This document shows, piece after piece, positions 9,448 to 18,049 of a stretch of DNA of 64,000 nucleotides. A model generated the notes under the pieces. The model made no database searches. It was given only the letters and a program-made list of their open reading frames with translations, and was not told the origin of the DNA. The translations under genes and the position numbers were made by a program. How positions within the stretch are numbered: the stretch's first letter is position 1; every line of letters starts with the position of its first letter. The stretch comes from Luteibaculum oceani (GTDB lineage: Bacteria > Bacteroidota > Bacteroidia > Flavobacteriales_D > Luteibaculaceae): the NCBI RefSeq assembly GCF_007995015.1, contig NZ_VORB01000010.1:1-64000 (forward strand), in the 5' to 3' direction.

Positions 9448-10692
9448 TTGGACATTTTCGAACGTATCAAGAACAATCGCGGACCATTGGGTCAGCATTC
9501 AAAGGAATCACACGGTTACTTTACTTTTCCAAAGTTAGAAGGACCTATTTCCAACAAGATGTTCTTTAGAGGAAAAGAAGTATTGGTATGGTCAGTAAAC
9601 AATTATTTAGGTTTAGGGAACCATCCGGAAATAAGAAAGGTAGACGAAGAGGCAACTCGTGAGTGGGGATTAGCTTACCCGATGGGGGCTAGAATGATGA
9701 GTGGTCAGACCGCTCAGCACGAAGCTTTAGAAGAGGAGTTATCTAAGTTTGTTGGCAAGGAGGATACTTTCCTACTTAACTACGGTTATCAGGGATGTAT
9801 GTCTGCTATCGATGCTTTGGTAGATCGTAATGACGTAATTGTATACGACTCAGAGTGTCATGCATGTATGTTAGATGGTGTTAGAATGCACCTTGGAAAT
9901 CGCTTTGTTTTCCAACATAACGACATGGAAAGCTTTGAAAAGCAATTAAAGCGCGCCAAGAAAATCGTTGACAAAACCGATGGAGGAATTCTAGTTCTTA
10001 CAGAAGGTGTTTTCGGTATGGCTGGAGATCAAGGGAAATTGAAAGAAATAGTAGCCTATAAAAAGGAATACGGTTTTAGACTTTTCGTTGATGATGCACA
10101 CGGATTTGGAACGGTAGGTGAAAATGGTAGAGGTGCAGGTTTTGCCCAAGGAGTTCAAGATGAAATCGATGTATACTTTGGAACTTTTGCAAAGGCAATG
10201 GCTTCTATCGGAGCGTTTGTTTCTGCCGACGAACATGTAATTGAGTTCCTGAGATATAACATGAGGTCTCAAACCTTTGCAAAGTCTTTACCAATGCCAT
10301 TGGTTATTGGAGCTCGCAAGCGTTTAGAGATGATTAAGTCTTCTCCTGAATTTAAAGACAAGCTTTGGGAAATCGCTAACGCACTTCAGTCGGGTCTTAG
10401 AGAGGCTGGATTTGATTTAGGTGTTACCGACTCTGCTGTAACTCCGGTATACCTTAAAGGTACTCTTGGAGAAGCGACAAACATCACATTAGACCTAAGA
10501 GAAAACTATAATATTTTCTGTTCAATTGTGGTTTATCCAGTAGTTCCTAAGGATGTTATCTTACTAAGATTAATTCCAACTGCTGTACATACTTTAGAGG
10601 ATGTAGAGTACACCATCGAAACTTTTAAAAAGGTTCAGAAGAAATTACAAGCTGGAGAATACCACTCTGATAAAATTGTTAGCTGGGCATAA
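9448..10692 (+). CDS. Alpha-oxoamine synthase: serine palmitoyltransferase or cysteate acyltransferase
   Basis: This 414-residue PLP enzyme belongs to the SPT/KBL/AONS family. The PLP-binding Lys is K249 in GTFAKAMAS, with DDAHGFGT upstream and GARMMSG near residue 80. In Bacteroidota this enzyme condenses serine (SPT) or cysteate (CFAT, for sulfonolipids) with a fatty acyl thioester, the first step of sphingoid or capnoid lipid synthesis. The sequence alone does not separate the two. The start is TTG at 9448, preceded by AAGG and by a consensus promoter; no upstream ATG exists in this frame. It is monocistronic, with a terminator just after it. Confidence 0.85.
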   Translation: MDIFERIKNNRGPLGQHSKESHGYFTFPKLEGPISNKMFFRGKEVLVWSVNNYLGLGNHPEIRKVDEEATREWGLAYPMGARMMSGQTAQHEALEEELSKFVGKEDTFLLNYGYQGCMSAIDALVDRNDVIVYDSECHACMLDGVRMHLGNRFVFQHNDMESFEKQLKRAKKIVDKTDGGILVLTEGVFGMAGDQGKLKEIVAYKKEYGFRLFVDDAHGFGTVGENGRGAGFAQGVQDEIDVYFGTFAKAMASIGAFVSADEHVIEFLRYNMRSQTFAKSLPMPLVIGARKRLEMIKSSPEFKDKLWEIANALQSGLREAGFDLGVTDSAVTPVYLKGTLGEATNITLDLRENYNIFCSIVVYPVVPKDVILLRLIPTAVHTLEDVEYTIETFKKVQKKLQAGEYHSDKIVSWA

Positions 10693-10718
10693 TTTGCAGG
10701 CTAGTAGTAAGTTTAAAA

Positions 10719-10748
10719 GGGATGACCATAATGGTTATCCCTTTTTTA
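10719..10748 (+). terminator. Intrinsic terminator after the SPT-like gene
   Basis: A GGGATGACCA/TGGTTATCCC stem (one G-U pair, three-base loop) is followed by six T on the plus strand. Confidence 0.85.
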
Positions 10749-10768
10749 TTTCACATCATAAGTAGCAT

Positions 10769-10791
10769 AAAAAAAACCGCCAATTGGCGGT
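10769..10791 (-). terminator. Intrinsic terminator after dapA
   Basis: An ACCGCC/GGCGGT stem with an AATT loop is followed on the minus strand by eight T. It ends the prmC-ligA-DUF6913-dapA operon. Confidence 0.85.
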
Positions 10792-10825
10792 CTTAAGTAC
10801 TTATAATATTTTGATTTACAAATAT

Positions 10826-11713
10826 CTAAAGCGCTTCACTTAAAATATTTTCTCTAATCTTATCAGATAGTGATTTAGATACCGGCACCAAAGGAAGTCT
10901 TACGTAGTTTTCGCAAATTCCTTTAAGCCTTAATGCTTCTTTTATTCCACCTGGATTTCCTTCCTTAAATAAAAGCTGCATCATATTGTGTAATTGGTAG
11001 TGACGCTCTCTAGCTAATTCAAGATCAGAATTTATTGTAGCATGAATCATTTCTCTGAACTCTGTAGGAAAAGCATTTCCTACTACAGAAATAACTCCAA
11101 TTCCTCCCATTGCAAGAATAGGCAGGCTTAACCCATCATCTCCAGAAATCACTTCAAAATGGTCGGGTTTTGCTTTTATGATATCCCCTATTTGCTCCAG
11201 GTTACCGCTAGCTTCCTTAATTGCCACAATGTTACTAAAGTCAATAGCAAGTTTTAAAGTAGTTTCGGCCAACATGTTGCTCGCCGTTCTTCCTGGTACA
11301 TTATAAAGGATAATAGGTAAGCTGGTAGCTTTCGCAAGGGTTGCGTAATGCATGTAAATACCCTCCTGCGTAGGTTTATTGTAGGCTGGAGAAACAGATA
11401 AAATTCCGTCTACTCCTAATTTTTCAACCCCAGCAATTTCTTTTGCCACCACGGCGGTATTATTACCTCCACAACCCCAAACAATCTTCGATTTGCCTTT
11501 AGCTACCGATTTTACCGTCTCGAGTACTTCGAGTTTTTCTTCTTTGGTGAGTGTTGCAGATTCACCGGTAGTACCCATTACCACAAGGTATTCGGTATGT
11601 GCATCTACCAGGTGTGAAGTTAAATTTTTAAGCCCTTCAAAATCTACACTTCCATCCGCTTTAAAAGGGGTAACCATTGCAACCCCAAGGCCTTTAAAAA
11701 TACTTCCGTCCAT
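10826..11713 (-). CDS. dapA: 4-hydroxy-tetrahydrodipicolinate synthase DapA
   Basis: This 295-residue TIM-barrel aldolase condenses pyruvate with aspartate semialdehyde in lysine and diaminopimelate synthesis. Visible motifs are GTTGES (near residue 47), the YNVPGRT loop with its Tyr, and the Schiff-base Lys in IVAIKEASG, followed by SGDD. The length is typical. It starts 4 bases after the preceding gene stop, so it is the last gene of a minus-strand operon. Confidence 0.96.
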   Translation of the reverse strand: MDGSIFKGLGVAMVTPFKADGSVDFEGLKNLTSHLVDAHTEYLVVMGTTGESATLTKEEKLEVLETVKSVAKGKSKIVWGCGGNNTAVVAKEIAGVEKLGVDGILSVSPAYNKPTQEGIYMHYATLAKATSLPIILYNVPGRTASNMLAETTLKLAIDFSNIVAIKEASGNLEQIGDIIKAKPDHFEVISGDDGLSLPILAMGGIGVISVVGNAFPTEFREMIHATINSDLELARERHYQLHNMMQLLFKEGNPGGIKEALRLKGICENYVRLPLVPVSKSLSDKIRENILSEAL

Positions 11714-11717
11714 TGTG

Positions 11718-12260
11718 TTATTTATTAAGCACGCCCAGGTAATAGATTGCTTGCTGAGCGAATTCTTTTACGTTTTTTCTTGTGTTTATAAATAAGTCGA
11801 AAAAGGGTTCGTTGTATTTGGAGAAAACCCCAACTCGCAATTTCGCGTCGGTCTCGACAATAATCCGTTTGATTGGAAAATTAAAATCCATCGTAAGATC
11901 GAGGACGATATCGTATTTATTCGTTAGAAAATTCTTAATGGATTTACTTGACTCTTTCGGTTTATAGAAAAAACTGTAATCCGATTTATTGAAAAATGAA
12001 AAGCCAGCTTCTTTTTCAACGGTTTTCGGAATTTCCTTTTGATACCATCCGAGGGCGATAAACTCCAAATTTGGATACTTGGATTTAAACTCATTTTTTA
12101 ACTGACGGGCCTGCTCAAGCTGTTCAGCATGGGTTGCATCGAACAATAAACCAAGCTTTCGTGCTTGGTTAATATTTATTGCTTCAACCTCTCTATTTTC
12201 ATTCTGAAGGGTTTTAGCCATACGGTAAAACCCAACTTTTCTTTTAAACCATTTAATCAC
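11718..12260 (-). CDS. DUF6913-like conserved protein
   Basis: This 180-residue protein is soluble, basic and lacks a signal peptide. It resembles the uncharacterised DUF6913 family that lies between ligA and dapA in many Flavobacteriia. Recognisable stretches are IALGWYQKEIP, YDIVLDLTMDFNFP and a C-terminal FFDLFINT. It overlaps the end of ligA by 8 bases and is followed by dapA after 4 bases. No catalytic motif is evident, and the function is unknown. Confidence 0.75.
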   Translation of the reverse strand: MIKWFKRKVGFYRMAKTLQNENREVEAININQARKLGLLFDATHAEQLEQARQLKNEFKSKYPNLEFIALGWYQKEIPKTVEKEAGFSFFNKSDYSFFYKPKESSKSIKNFLTNKYDIVLDLTMDFNFPIKRIIVETDAKLRVGVFSKYNEPFFDLFINTRKNVKEFAQQAIYYLGVLNK

Positions 12261-14274
12261 GCCTATCCAATCTTTCTAGAAACTGCTGTTCAGTCCAAAT
12301 TTCAACTCCCAATCCTTCGGCTTTTTGTCTTTTCGATGGCCCCATATTTTCACCAGCAACCAAAACATTCACCTTAGAAGTGACACCGCTTTTAATTACG
12401 CCACCGTGCCTTTCAATTAGCGCTTTTAATTCATTTCTATCGAATGAGGTAAAGGTTCCGGAAACCACCATATTTAATCCTTCGAAAACGGCGTTTTCCA
12501 ATTTCTTTTCGCTCTCTTCAACCTGAAATTTCAGGCCAAAGCTACGCAAACGATTGATTTCTTCAATATGCAGGGGATTATCAAAGTAATTTCGGAGGCT
12601 TTCAGCAATTCTAGGGCCTATGTCTGGCACGGCTTCAAGGGTTTCTCGAGAAGCTGAAATTAAGTTATCTATATCTCCAAAATGTTTCACTAATCGCTTG
12701 GCAACCGTCTCTCCCACAAACCTTATTCCCAAAGCAAAAACAACTCTTTGGAATGGAATTTCTTTGGATTTCTCAATGCCTTCTAGCGCATTTTCAACCG
12801 ATTTTTCACCCCAACGCTCTAATTTTATTAAATCGCTGAATTCTAGCGTATACAAATCACTAGGGAGTTTTATCAACCCGGCATGAATAAACTGCTCAAT
12901 TGATTCAGCGCCGATTCCTTCAACGTCCATTGCTTTTCTGGAAATAAAATGAATGAGCTTTCCAGCCACTTGAGGAGAACAATTAAGGCTGTTATCGCAA
13001 AAATGTTGAGCCTCTCCTTCTACCCTTTTTAATTCAGCATTGCAGGCTGGACATTGTGAAATGAAGTTGATTTTTTCTAGGTTTCTCCCCTTTCGTTTTT
13101 CTATATCAACTTTGGTGACTTTAGGAATTATCTCCCCGCCTTTTTCAACGAATACATAATCGCCTTTGTGAAGGTCTAGTTTTTCTATCTGGTCGGCATT
13201 ATGCAGCGAAGCTCTTTTTACCGTAGTGCCCGACAAAGAAACTGGATCTAAAATAGCCACCGGCGTAATAGCCCCAGTTCTTCCAACCTGGTAGATGACA
13301 TCCAACAATTCGGTAGAAATTTCTTCCGCCTTATACTTGAATGCCACAGCCCATTTTGGGGTTTTGCTGGTGTAACCCAATTCTTCTTGATCCGAAAAAC
13401 GATTTACTTTAATTACGATCCCGTCAATTTCAAACGGGAGTTGCCCACGATTTTTATCCCAATAATTAATAAAATCGAATATCTCCTGGGGTTTATCGGT
13501 TACGAGAACTTTATTGTCATGCTTTTGTGGGACTTTAAAGCCCCAATTGTTCAGCTTTTCATATGCTTCGAACTGTGTGGCAATAAACCCCTGCTTGTCG
13601 CTTAGAAATCCATACACATAACTATCCAACTCACGTTCCGCAACTATCTTGGAATCCTGCATTTTAAGAGTTCCTGCACAGGTATTCCTTGGATTTGCAA
13701 AGGTGTCCTCTCCTGCCTCCAATCTGCTTTCATTTAATCGCTGAAAGGCATCTAGTGGCATGAAGATTTCGCCTCGCACTTCAAATTCATCTGGATAATC
13801 ACCTGAGATGCTCAGAGGTATAGCTCTAACCGTTTTGACGTTGTTGGTAATATCTTCACCTTTTGTCCCGTCGCCACGGGTAATTGCTTTTTCTAACTCG
13901 CCATTCTTATATCTCAATGAAATGGCTACCCCATCGTATTTTAACTCACATATATATTCTGGAGATTTTCCTAATCCCTTCTCGCAGCGCTCAATAAAGG
14001 CCTCCAATTCATCTTTGGAATAAGTGTTAGCCAGTGATAACATTGGGTAGTTGTGGTTAACCACCTCAAATTTCCTGGTAATGTCTCCTCCCACCCTTTT
14101 TGTTGGAGAATTTTTAGATGCGTATTGAGGGTATTTCGCCTCTAATGATTCTAACTCTTTCAATAAAATATCGAAGTCATAATCACTTATTTCCGGCTTA
14201 TTCTTTACATAGTAAAGGTAGTTGTGCCAATGGAGACTTTTCGTTAACTCCTTTAATCTCTCAACTTCTTCCAT
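12253..14274 (-). CDS. ligA: NAD-dependent DNA ligase LigA
   Basis: This 673-residue ligase seals nicks during replication and repair. The adenylated Lys is K112 in LKYDG. The Ia domain is N-terminal (HNYLYYV). The OB fold is followed by a four-Cys zinc finger (CPACNAEL ... CDNSLNC), helix-hairpin-helix repeats (VPDIGPRIAESL) and a C-terminal BRCT domain (VVSGTFTSFDRNE). The length and domain order are canonical. It lies 2 bases after prmC. Confidence 0.98.
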   Translation of the reverse strand: MEEVERLKELTKSLHWHNYLYYVKNKPEISDYDFDILLKELESLEAKYPQYASKNSPTKRVGGDITRKFEVVNHNYPMLSLANTYSKDELEAFIERCEKGLGKSPEYICELKYDGVAISLRYKNGELEKAITRGDGTKGEDITNNVKTVRAIPLSISGDYPDEFEVRGEIFMPLDAFQRLNESRLEAGEDTFANPRNTCAGTLKMQDSKIVAERELDSYVYGFLSDKQGFIATQFEAYEKLNNWGFKVPQKHDNKVLVTDKPQEIFDFINYWDKNRGQLPFEIDGIVIKVNRFSDQEELGYTSKTPKWAVAFKYKAEEISTELLDVIYQVGRTGAITPVAILDPVSLSGTTVKRASLHNADQIEKLDLHKGDYVFVEKGGEIIPKVTKVDIEKRKGRNLEKINFISQCPACNAELKRVEGEAQHFCDNSLNCSPQVAGKLIHFISRKAMDVEGIGAESIEQFIHAGLIKLPSDLYTLEFSDLIKLERWGEKSVENALEGIEKSKEIPFQRVVFALGIRFVGETVAKRLVKHFGDIDNLISASRETLEAVPDIGPRIAESLRNYFDNPLHIEEINRLRSFGLKFQVEESEKKLENAVFEGLNMVVSGTFTSFDRNELKALIERHGGVIKSGVTSKVNVLVAGENMGPSKRQKAEGLGVEIWTEQQFLERLDRRD

Positions 14275-14276
14275 GT

Positions 14277-15125
14277 TTAATTCCCTGCGATTAACATCCT
14301 TTTCTTACCTGATAAATCCAACTCGATTTCAACATCCTTAAATCCGCACGTGCTTACAAACTCCTTAACCTCTTCTGCGTATTTAGGGTTCAACTCATAA
14401 AAAAGGCATTTACCTTTTTTCAAGGGGTTTATTTGCTTGGCTATGTATTTATAAAAGTAGTTAGGATCATCAGAAAATAGCGCCATCCCGGGCTCGTATT
14501 TTAACACATTGTCCCCCATTTCATTTTGCTCATCCCAACCTATGTAGGGCGGGTTAGAAACTATAATATCAAAAGCATTCAAATCGACTTCCTCAACGGG
14601 AAGGGATAAGAACTGAACATCAATATTGTTTTCAATCCCATTTTTCTTGGCTACTTCTATCGCCTCGGCACTTTTATCCACGCCAGTAATTTTTGCACCA
14701 GGCATAAATTTCTTGAGCGCAAGTGCAATACAACCCGACCCTGTACCCACATCTATTATGCTACCAGAAAAATCATATCCCAATGATTCTATCACTTTTA
14801 AAACTAACTCCTCTGTTTCGGGTCGGGGAATCAGCACCTTTTCATTTAACAACAAGGGTAAATCCAAAAAATACGCCTTATCTAATATGTATTGAATAGG
14901 TTTCTGTTGCTTTAACTGTAATAAAACCCCTTCTATTTTTTTGTGTTGATATGAATTGGGCTCCCTATGTTGTTCGATTGCAACCCGATTAAAAGGGATA
15001 TCCATAATCTCAGCTACAGCGATTTTGTAGAGCGAAAGAATTTCACTTTTAGGATATAGCTCATCTAATTCCCGTTGAAATAGATACTTATAGTCGGCTA
15101 GGTTTTTTGGCGAGATAAAGCTTAT
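14277..15125 (-). CDS. prmC: Release-factor glutamine methyltransferase PrmC, start uncertain
   Basis: PrmC methylates the GGQ glutamine of release factors. The SAM fold is clear: VGTGSGCIALAL, then the catalytic SNPPYIG. The first in-frame ATG (15005) would give 242 residues and cut off part of the N-terminal helical domain. The same frame stays open to 15177 and encodes family-like sequence (FQRELDELYPKSEILSLYKI), but contains no ATG, GTG or TTG. I therefore place the start at ATA 15125 (about 282 residues, the usual size); ATT 15140 and ATC 15116 are alternatives. An assembly error cannot be excluded. Confidence 0.85.
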   Translation of the reverse strand: MSFISPKNLADYKYLFQRELDELYPKSEILSLYKIAVAEIMDIPFNRVAIEQHREPNSYQHKKIEGVLLQLKQQKPIQYILDKAYFLDLPLLLNEKVLIPRPETEELVLKVIESLGYDFSGSIIDVGTGSGCIALALKKFMPGAKITGVDKSAEAIEVAKKNGIENNIDVQFLSLPVEEVDLNAFDIIVSNPPYIGWDEQNEMGDNVLKYEPGMALFSDDPNYFYKYIAKQINPLKKGKCLFYELNPKYAEEVKEFVSTCGFKDVEIELDLSGKKRMLIAGN

Positions 15126-15145
15126 TTTTTGGTGGCAAATTAAGT

Positions 15146-15153
15146 TATTTTCG
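15146..15153 (+). promoter_or_regulatory. Candidate -7 element of ribD
   Basis: TATTTTCG is one base off TAnnTTTG and lies only 5 bases before the first ribD ATG. The same octamer followed by CGGCA occurs before the cobalamin riboswitch near 53.0 kb, which supports it as a used variant. It implies a very short or absent ribD leader. Confidence 0.4.
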
Positions 15154-15157
15154 CGGC

Positions 15158-16186
15158 ATGCCGATGCACGAATTCTTCATAAGACGTTGTTTAAAAATTG
15201 CAGAAAACGGATTGGGAAATGTCGCCCCAAACCCAATGGTTGGATCTGTAATTGTTCACGAAAACAAGATTATTGGAGAAGGATATCACCGTGTGTTTGG
15301 GGGACCGCACGCAGAAGTAAACGCCATTAATTCAGTTAAGGATAAAAGCCTTCTCAATAATTCCACACTGTACGTAAACTTAGAGCCTTGCTTTCATCAT
15401 GGGAAAACCCCTCCCTGCGCTGACTTAATTCTAAAACACGGCATAAAGCAGGTTGTAATTTCCAATTTAGATCCCAATCCGCAAGTGGCTGGAAAAGGAG
15501 TAGAAAAATTAAGACAAAACGGAGTTGAAGTTATTACAGGTGTGCTTTCAAAGGAAGGAAACTGGTTGAATCGACGCTTTTTTACCTTCCACAAAAACAA
15601 ACGCCCCTATTTAATATTAAAGTGGGCAGAATCTAAGAATGGAGTTTTTTGCTCTGAAAATAGCAAGGAGCAAATATGGATTACCCAGCCAGAAACCCAA
15701 ATTACCAACCATAAATGGCGTACGGAGGAGCAAGCAATAGCTGTAGGGGTAAATACCTTTAATACCGACAAGCCTTCCTTAAACCCTAGAGCATGGTCTG
15801 GAAAATCTCCAAGAAAAGTTCTGTTTGTTGGTAATTCTACTTTTCCCAACAAGGAGCATTTGGATGAATGGCAGAAAGATGACTGCGTAATTTTTGCGCA
15901 CCAATTAATAGCAAATAAAATTCCAGGGGCCATTTCTTATCAGGATAATTTGCTTAGTAGTTTTCAAAATTGGTGTTATGCAAACCAAATACAAAGTGTG
16001 ATTATCGAAGGTGGATTGCAGATTTTAAATGCTTTTATCCAACAAAACACCTGGGATGAAGCCCGGATTCTAATTGGAAGTGGGCGCCTTGCAGGTAAAA
16101 AAGCTCCTTTATTAAGTGGAACTAGCCACCGAGAACAGCACCTTGCCAACGGGGACATGTTAAAGATACTCCTAAACAATTCATGA
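15158..16186 (+). CDS. ribD: Bifunctional riboflavin biosynthesis deaminase/reductase RibD
   Basis: This 342-residue enzyme performs the second and third steps of riboflavin synthesis. The N-terminal zinc deaminase has HAEVNAI and PCFHHGKTPPC (zinc ligands). The C-terminal reductase begins near residue 148 (RPYLILKWA) and ends with IIEGG and an ARIL strand. The start is ATG 15158 or, equally well, ATG 15164 (MHEFF). It overlaps the downstream transporter gene by 4 bases. The other riboflavin gene here, ribH, is 12 kb away. Confidence 0.95.
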   Translation: MPMHEFFIRRCLKIAENGLGNVAPNPMVGSVIVHENKIIGEGYHRVFGGPHAEVNAINSVKDKSLLNNSTLYVNLEPCFHHGKTPPCADLILKHGIKQVVISNLDPNPQVAGKGVEKLRQNGVEVITGVLSKEGNWLNRRFFTFHKNKRPYLILKWAESKNGVFCSENSKEQIWITQPETQITNHKWRTEEQAIAVGVNTFNTDKPSLNPRAWSGKSPRKVLFVGNSTFPNKEHLDEWQKDDCVIFAHQLIANKIPGAISYQDNLLSSFQNWCYANQIQSVIIEGGLQILNAFIQQNTWDEARILIGSGRLAGKKAPLLSGTSHREQHLANGDMLKILLNNS

Positions 16187-17040
16187 TATACTTAGCGCTC
16201 AGCATACTATTTTCCTCGCTTATCTATGTTGTTTTTAGCCTGGTGGGAAAGCGAAACACTCCTTTGTTTCCCGTTTTAATTGTCAACTATTTGGTGGCTG
16301 GATTTGTTGCCCTGTCCCGTGGTCTTCAATCTTCTAATAACCCAAGTTTTGAATGGTGGCCCGTAGCATTATTTCTTGGAGGGCTTTTCATTTCCATATT
16401 TATGGTGATGGCAAAAACTACTCAAAAGTTTGGCTTAGCTACGGCTTCGGTCGCTAGTAAAATGTCACTTGTAATACCGGTTTTGGTCGCCATACTCATA
16501 TTTAACGATAGCGTGTATCCCATGAAGGTAATTGGAATCACTCTAGGTATTATAAGTGTCCTCCTGCTCACCTACCGGAAGAAAAACAGAATAGAAAAAA
16601 ATAAAGGTGCGGATTGGAAGTTGCCCATCATTCTCTTTTTAGGGAGTGGAGTTATCGATACCGCATTAAAATATACTGAGGAAAAATACTTTTCAGGAAA
16701 CCCAAGTGATTTCTTTGTAGCAAGTCTGTTTTTTTTGGCTGGAGCCTTTGGTCTGATCGTTCATGCCATCCAAACCAAGGGGCAGGTAAAAATAAACCGA
16801 CAAACCCTTCGGTTTGGAGTTGTTTTAGGCGTAGTTAACTACGGTTCTATATACTATCTGTTAAAGTCTTTATCCAGTCCAGGAGTTGAGGCGAGTGTAA
16901 TCTTCCCAGTTAATAATGTTGGAATAGTGGGGCTATCCACCCTTTTGGGGCTAATTTTCTTTAGGGAAAGGATCAGCTACGTAAAAATGTTGGGGCTTGT
17001 TTTTGCCGTATTAGCCGTATTAATACTTAATCTGGTTTAA
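16183..17040 (+). CDS. EamA/DMT-family transporter
   Basis: This 285-residue polytopic membrane protein has about ten hydrophobic segments arranged as two repeats, typical of EamA drug/metabolite transporters (for example ASVASKMSLVIPVLVA in the first half and EASVIFPVNNVGIVGLS in the second). The substrate is unknown. It overlaps ribD by ATGA and the next gene by TAATG, so the three genes form a translationally coupled operon. A flavin link is possible only by position. Confidence 0.85.
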   Translation: MIYLALSILFSSLIYVVFSLVGKRNTPLFPVLIVNYLVAGFVALSRGLQSSNNPSFEWWPVALFLGGLFISIFMVMAKTTQKFGLATASVASKMSLVIPVLVAILIFNDSVYPMKVIGITLGIISVLLLTYRKKNRIEKNKGADWKLPIILFLGSGVIDTALKYTEEKYFSGNPSDFFVASLFFLAGAFGLIVHAIQTKGQVKINRQTLRFGVVLGVVNYGSIYYLLKSLSSPGVEASVIFPVNNVGIVGLSTLLGLIFFRERISYVKMLGLVFAVLAVLILNLV

Positions 17041-17645
17041 TGGAATTCGGAAAGTATCACACAATTAAAAGTGCTCATGAAATTCTTTTCAAGGAAAAGG
17101 GAAGTAAATTCTATGGATTGGTATTTCCAATGGAGTCGGAAGAGGAATTAAAGCAGCATATTGAAGAGCAAAGGAAAAAATACCCAAGTGCAGGTCATCA
17201 TTGCTACGGGTACAGAATTAACCCATTAGAAATTTACGAGCGCGCGAATGACGACGGGGAGCCAAGCGGAACAGCGGGAAATCCCATTTTGGGTCAGTTA
17301 CAATCAAAAGAAGTTATCAACAGCGGAATTATCGTCACTCGCATATTTGGAGGAACCAAGTTAGGAACCGGAGGATTGATCTCAGCTTATCGAACTTCTG
17401 CACAAATTGCTCTTGAAACTGCTGATATCATTGTTTCAGAGCTGACTGAGAGTCGAACTATACTTTCACCATTCGATGAGTCGTTTAAAGTTTATCAGCT
17501 TAAAGAAAATTTAGGTCTAGATAAACTAATCGAGCAACACACGGAAAAAGGAGTGGTTTTGGAATTACAAGTTCCTCTATCGAAAAGGAAAATTTTCGAT
17601 GAATGGCTAGAACGCTTCGACAACAGTAGGTTAAGAGAAATATGA
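17040..17645 (+). CDS. yigZ: YigZ/IMPACT family protein
   Basis: This 201-residue protein has the UPF0029 N-terminal domain with the signature DDGEPSGTAGNPIL near residues 72-85 and RIFGGTKLGTGGL just after it. A DUF1949-like ferredoxin-fold C-terminal domain follows. The IMPACT/YigZ family binds translation-related partners in eukaryotes; the bacterial role is not settled. It is the last gene of the ribD operon. The 404 bases after it hold no gene. Confidence 0.9.
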   Translation: MEFGKYHTIKSAHEILFKEKGSKFYGLVFPMESEEELKQHIEEQRKKYPSAGHHCYGYRINPLEIYERANDDGEPSGTAGNPILGQLQSKEVINSGIIVTRIFGGTKLGTGGLISAYRTSAQIALETADIIVSELTESRTILSPFDESFKVYQLKENLGLDKLIEQHTEKGVVLELQVPLSKRKIFDEWLERFDNSRLREI

Positions 17646-18049
17646 CCTGTGTTTTACGTTAAACTGACCTTCGTCAATCCTTAATTTTTGGTTAAGAATC
17701 ACTCAAATATTATATTTTAGGATTTCAATAATAGCTATTCCTAACAGCGTGATAGTCAGTGATGAAATTGGACCATAGGGCAAAAAACATTTTCTCAGAA
17801 TTACTTATCCCCAACTTTTCGTTAATCATTTGTTCATAACTTTGGAATCCCTAATATTTACGGGCTTTTTCGAAATTCATGGATTTCACCTCAAGGAAAA
17901 TCTTTTTTAAAAATCAACCCCTTTTTCATTTTTTTTTTCTCTTTTTTCAACGAATATTTGTCCCGTATCCGATTGGGAAAATCAGCGAATTTTCTCTACA
18001 GGATTCCAACCTGACCATAACTAGAAGATTTACAAGTATTTAAGGTTTT
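17646..18049. other. AT-rich gap before dnaA, candidate replication origin
   Basis: No ORF of note lies here. The sequence is AT-rich with a T-rich tract at about 17915-17950. Two near-DnaA boxes (each one mismatch from TTATNCACA) face each other: TTATCCCCA at 17805-17813 and the reverse complement TGTTCATAA at 17831-17839. AATATTTG at 17953-17960 could be a dnaA -7 element. The position upstream of dnaA fits oriC or a dnaA regulatory region, but there are few boxes and none is perfect. Confidence 0.35.

Noticed and set aside
9991-10272. Minus-strand ORF inside the SPT-like gene
   Set aside because: It is a shadow; the plus-strand frame carries the PLP-lysine motif and full family sequence.
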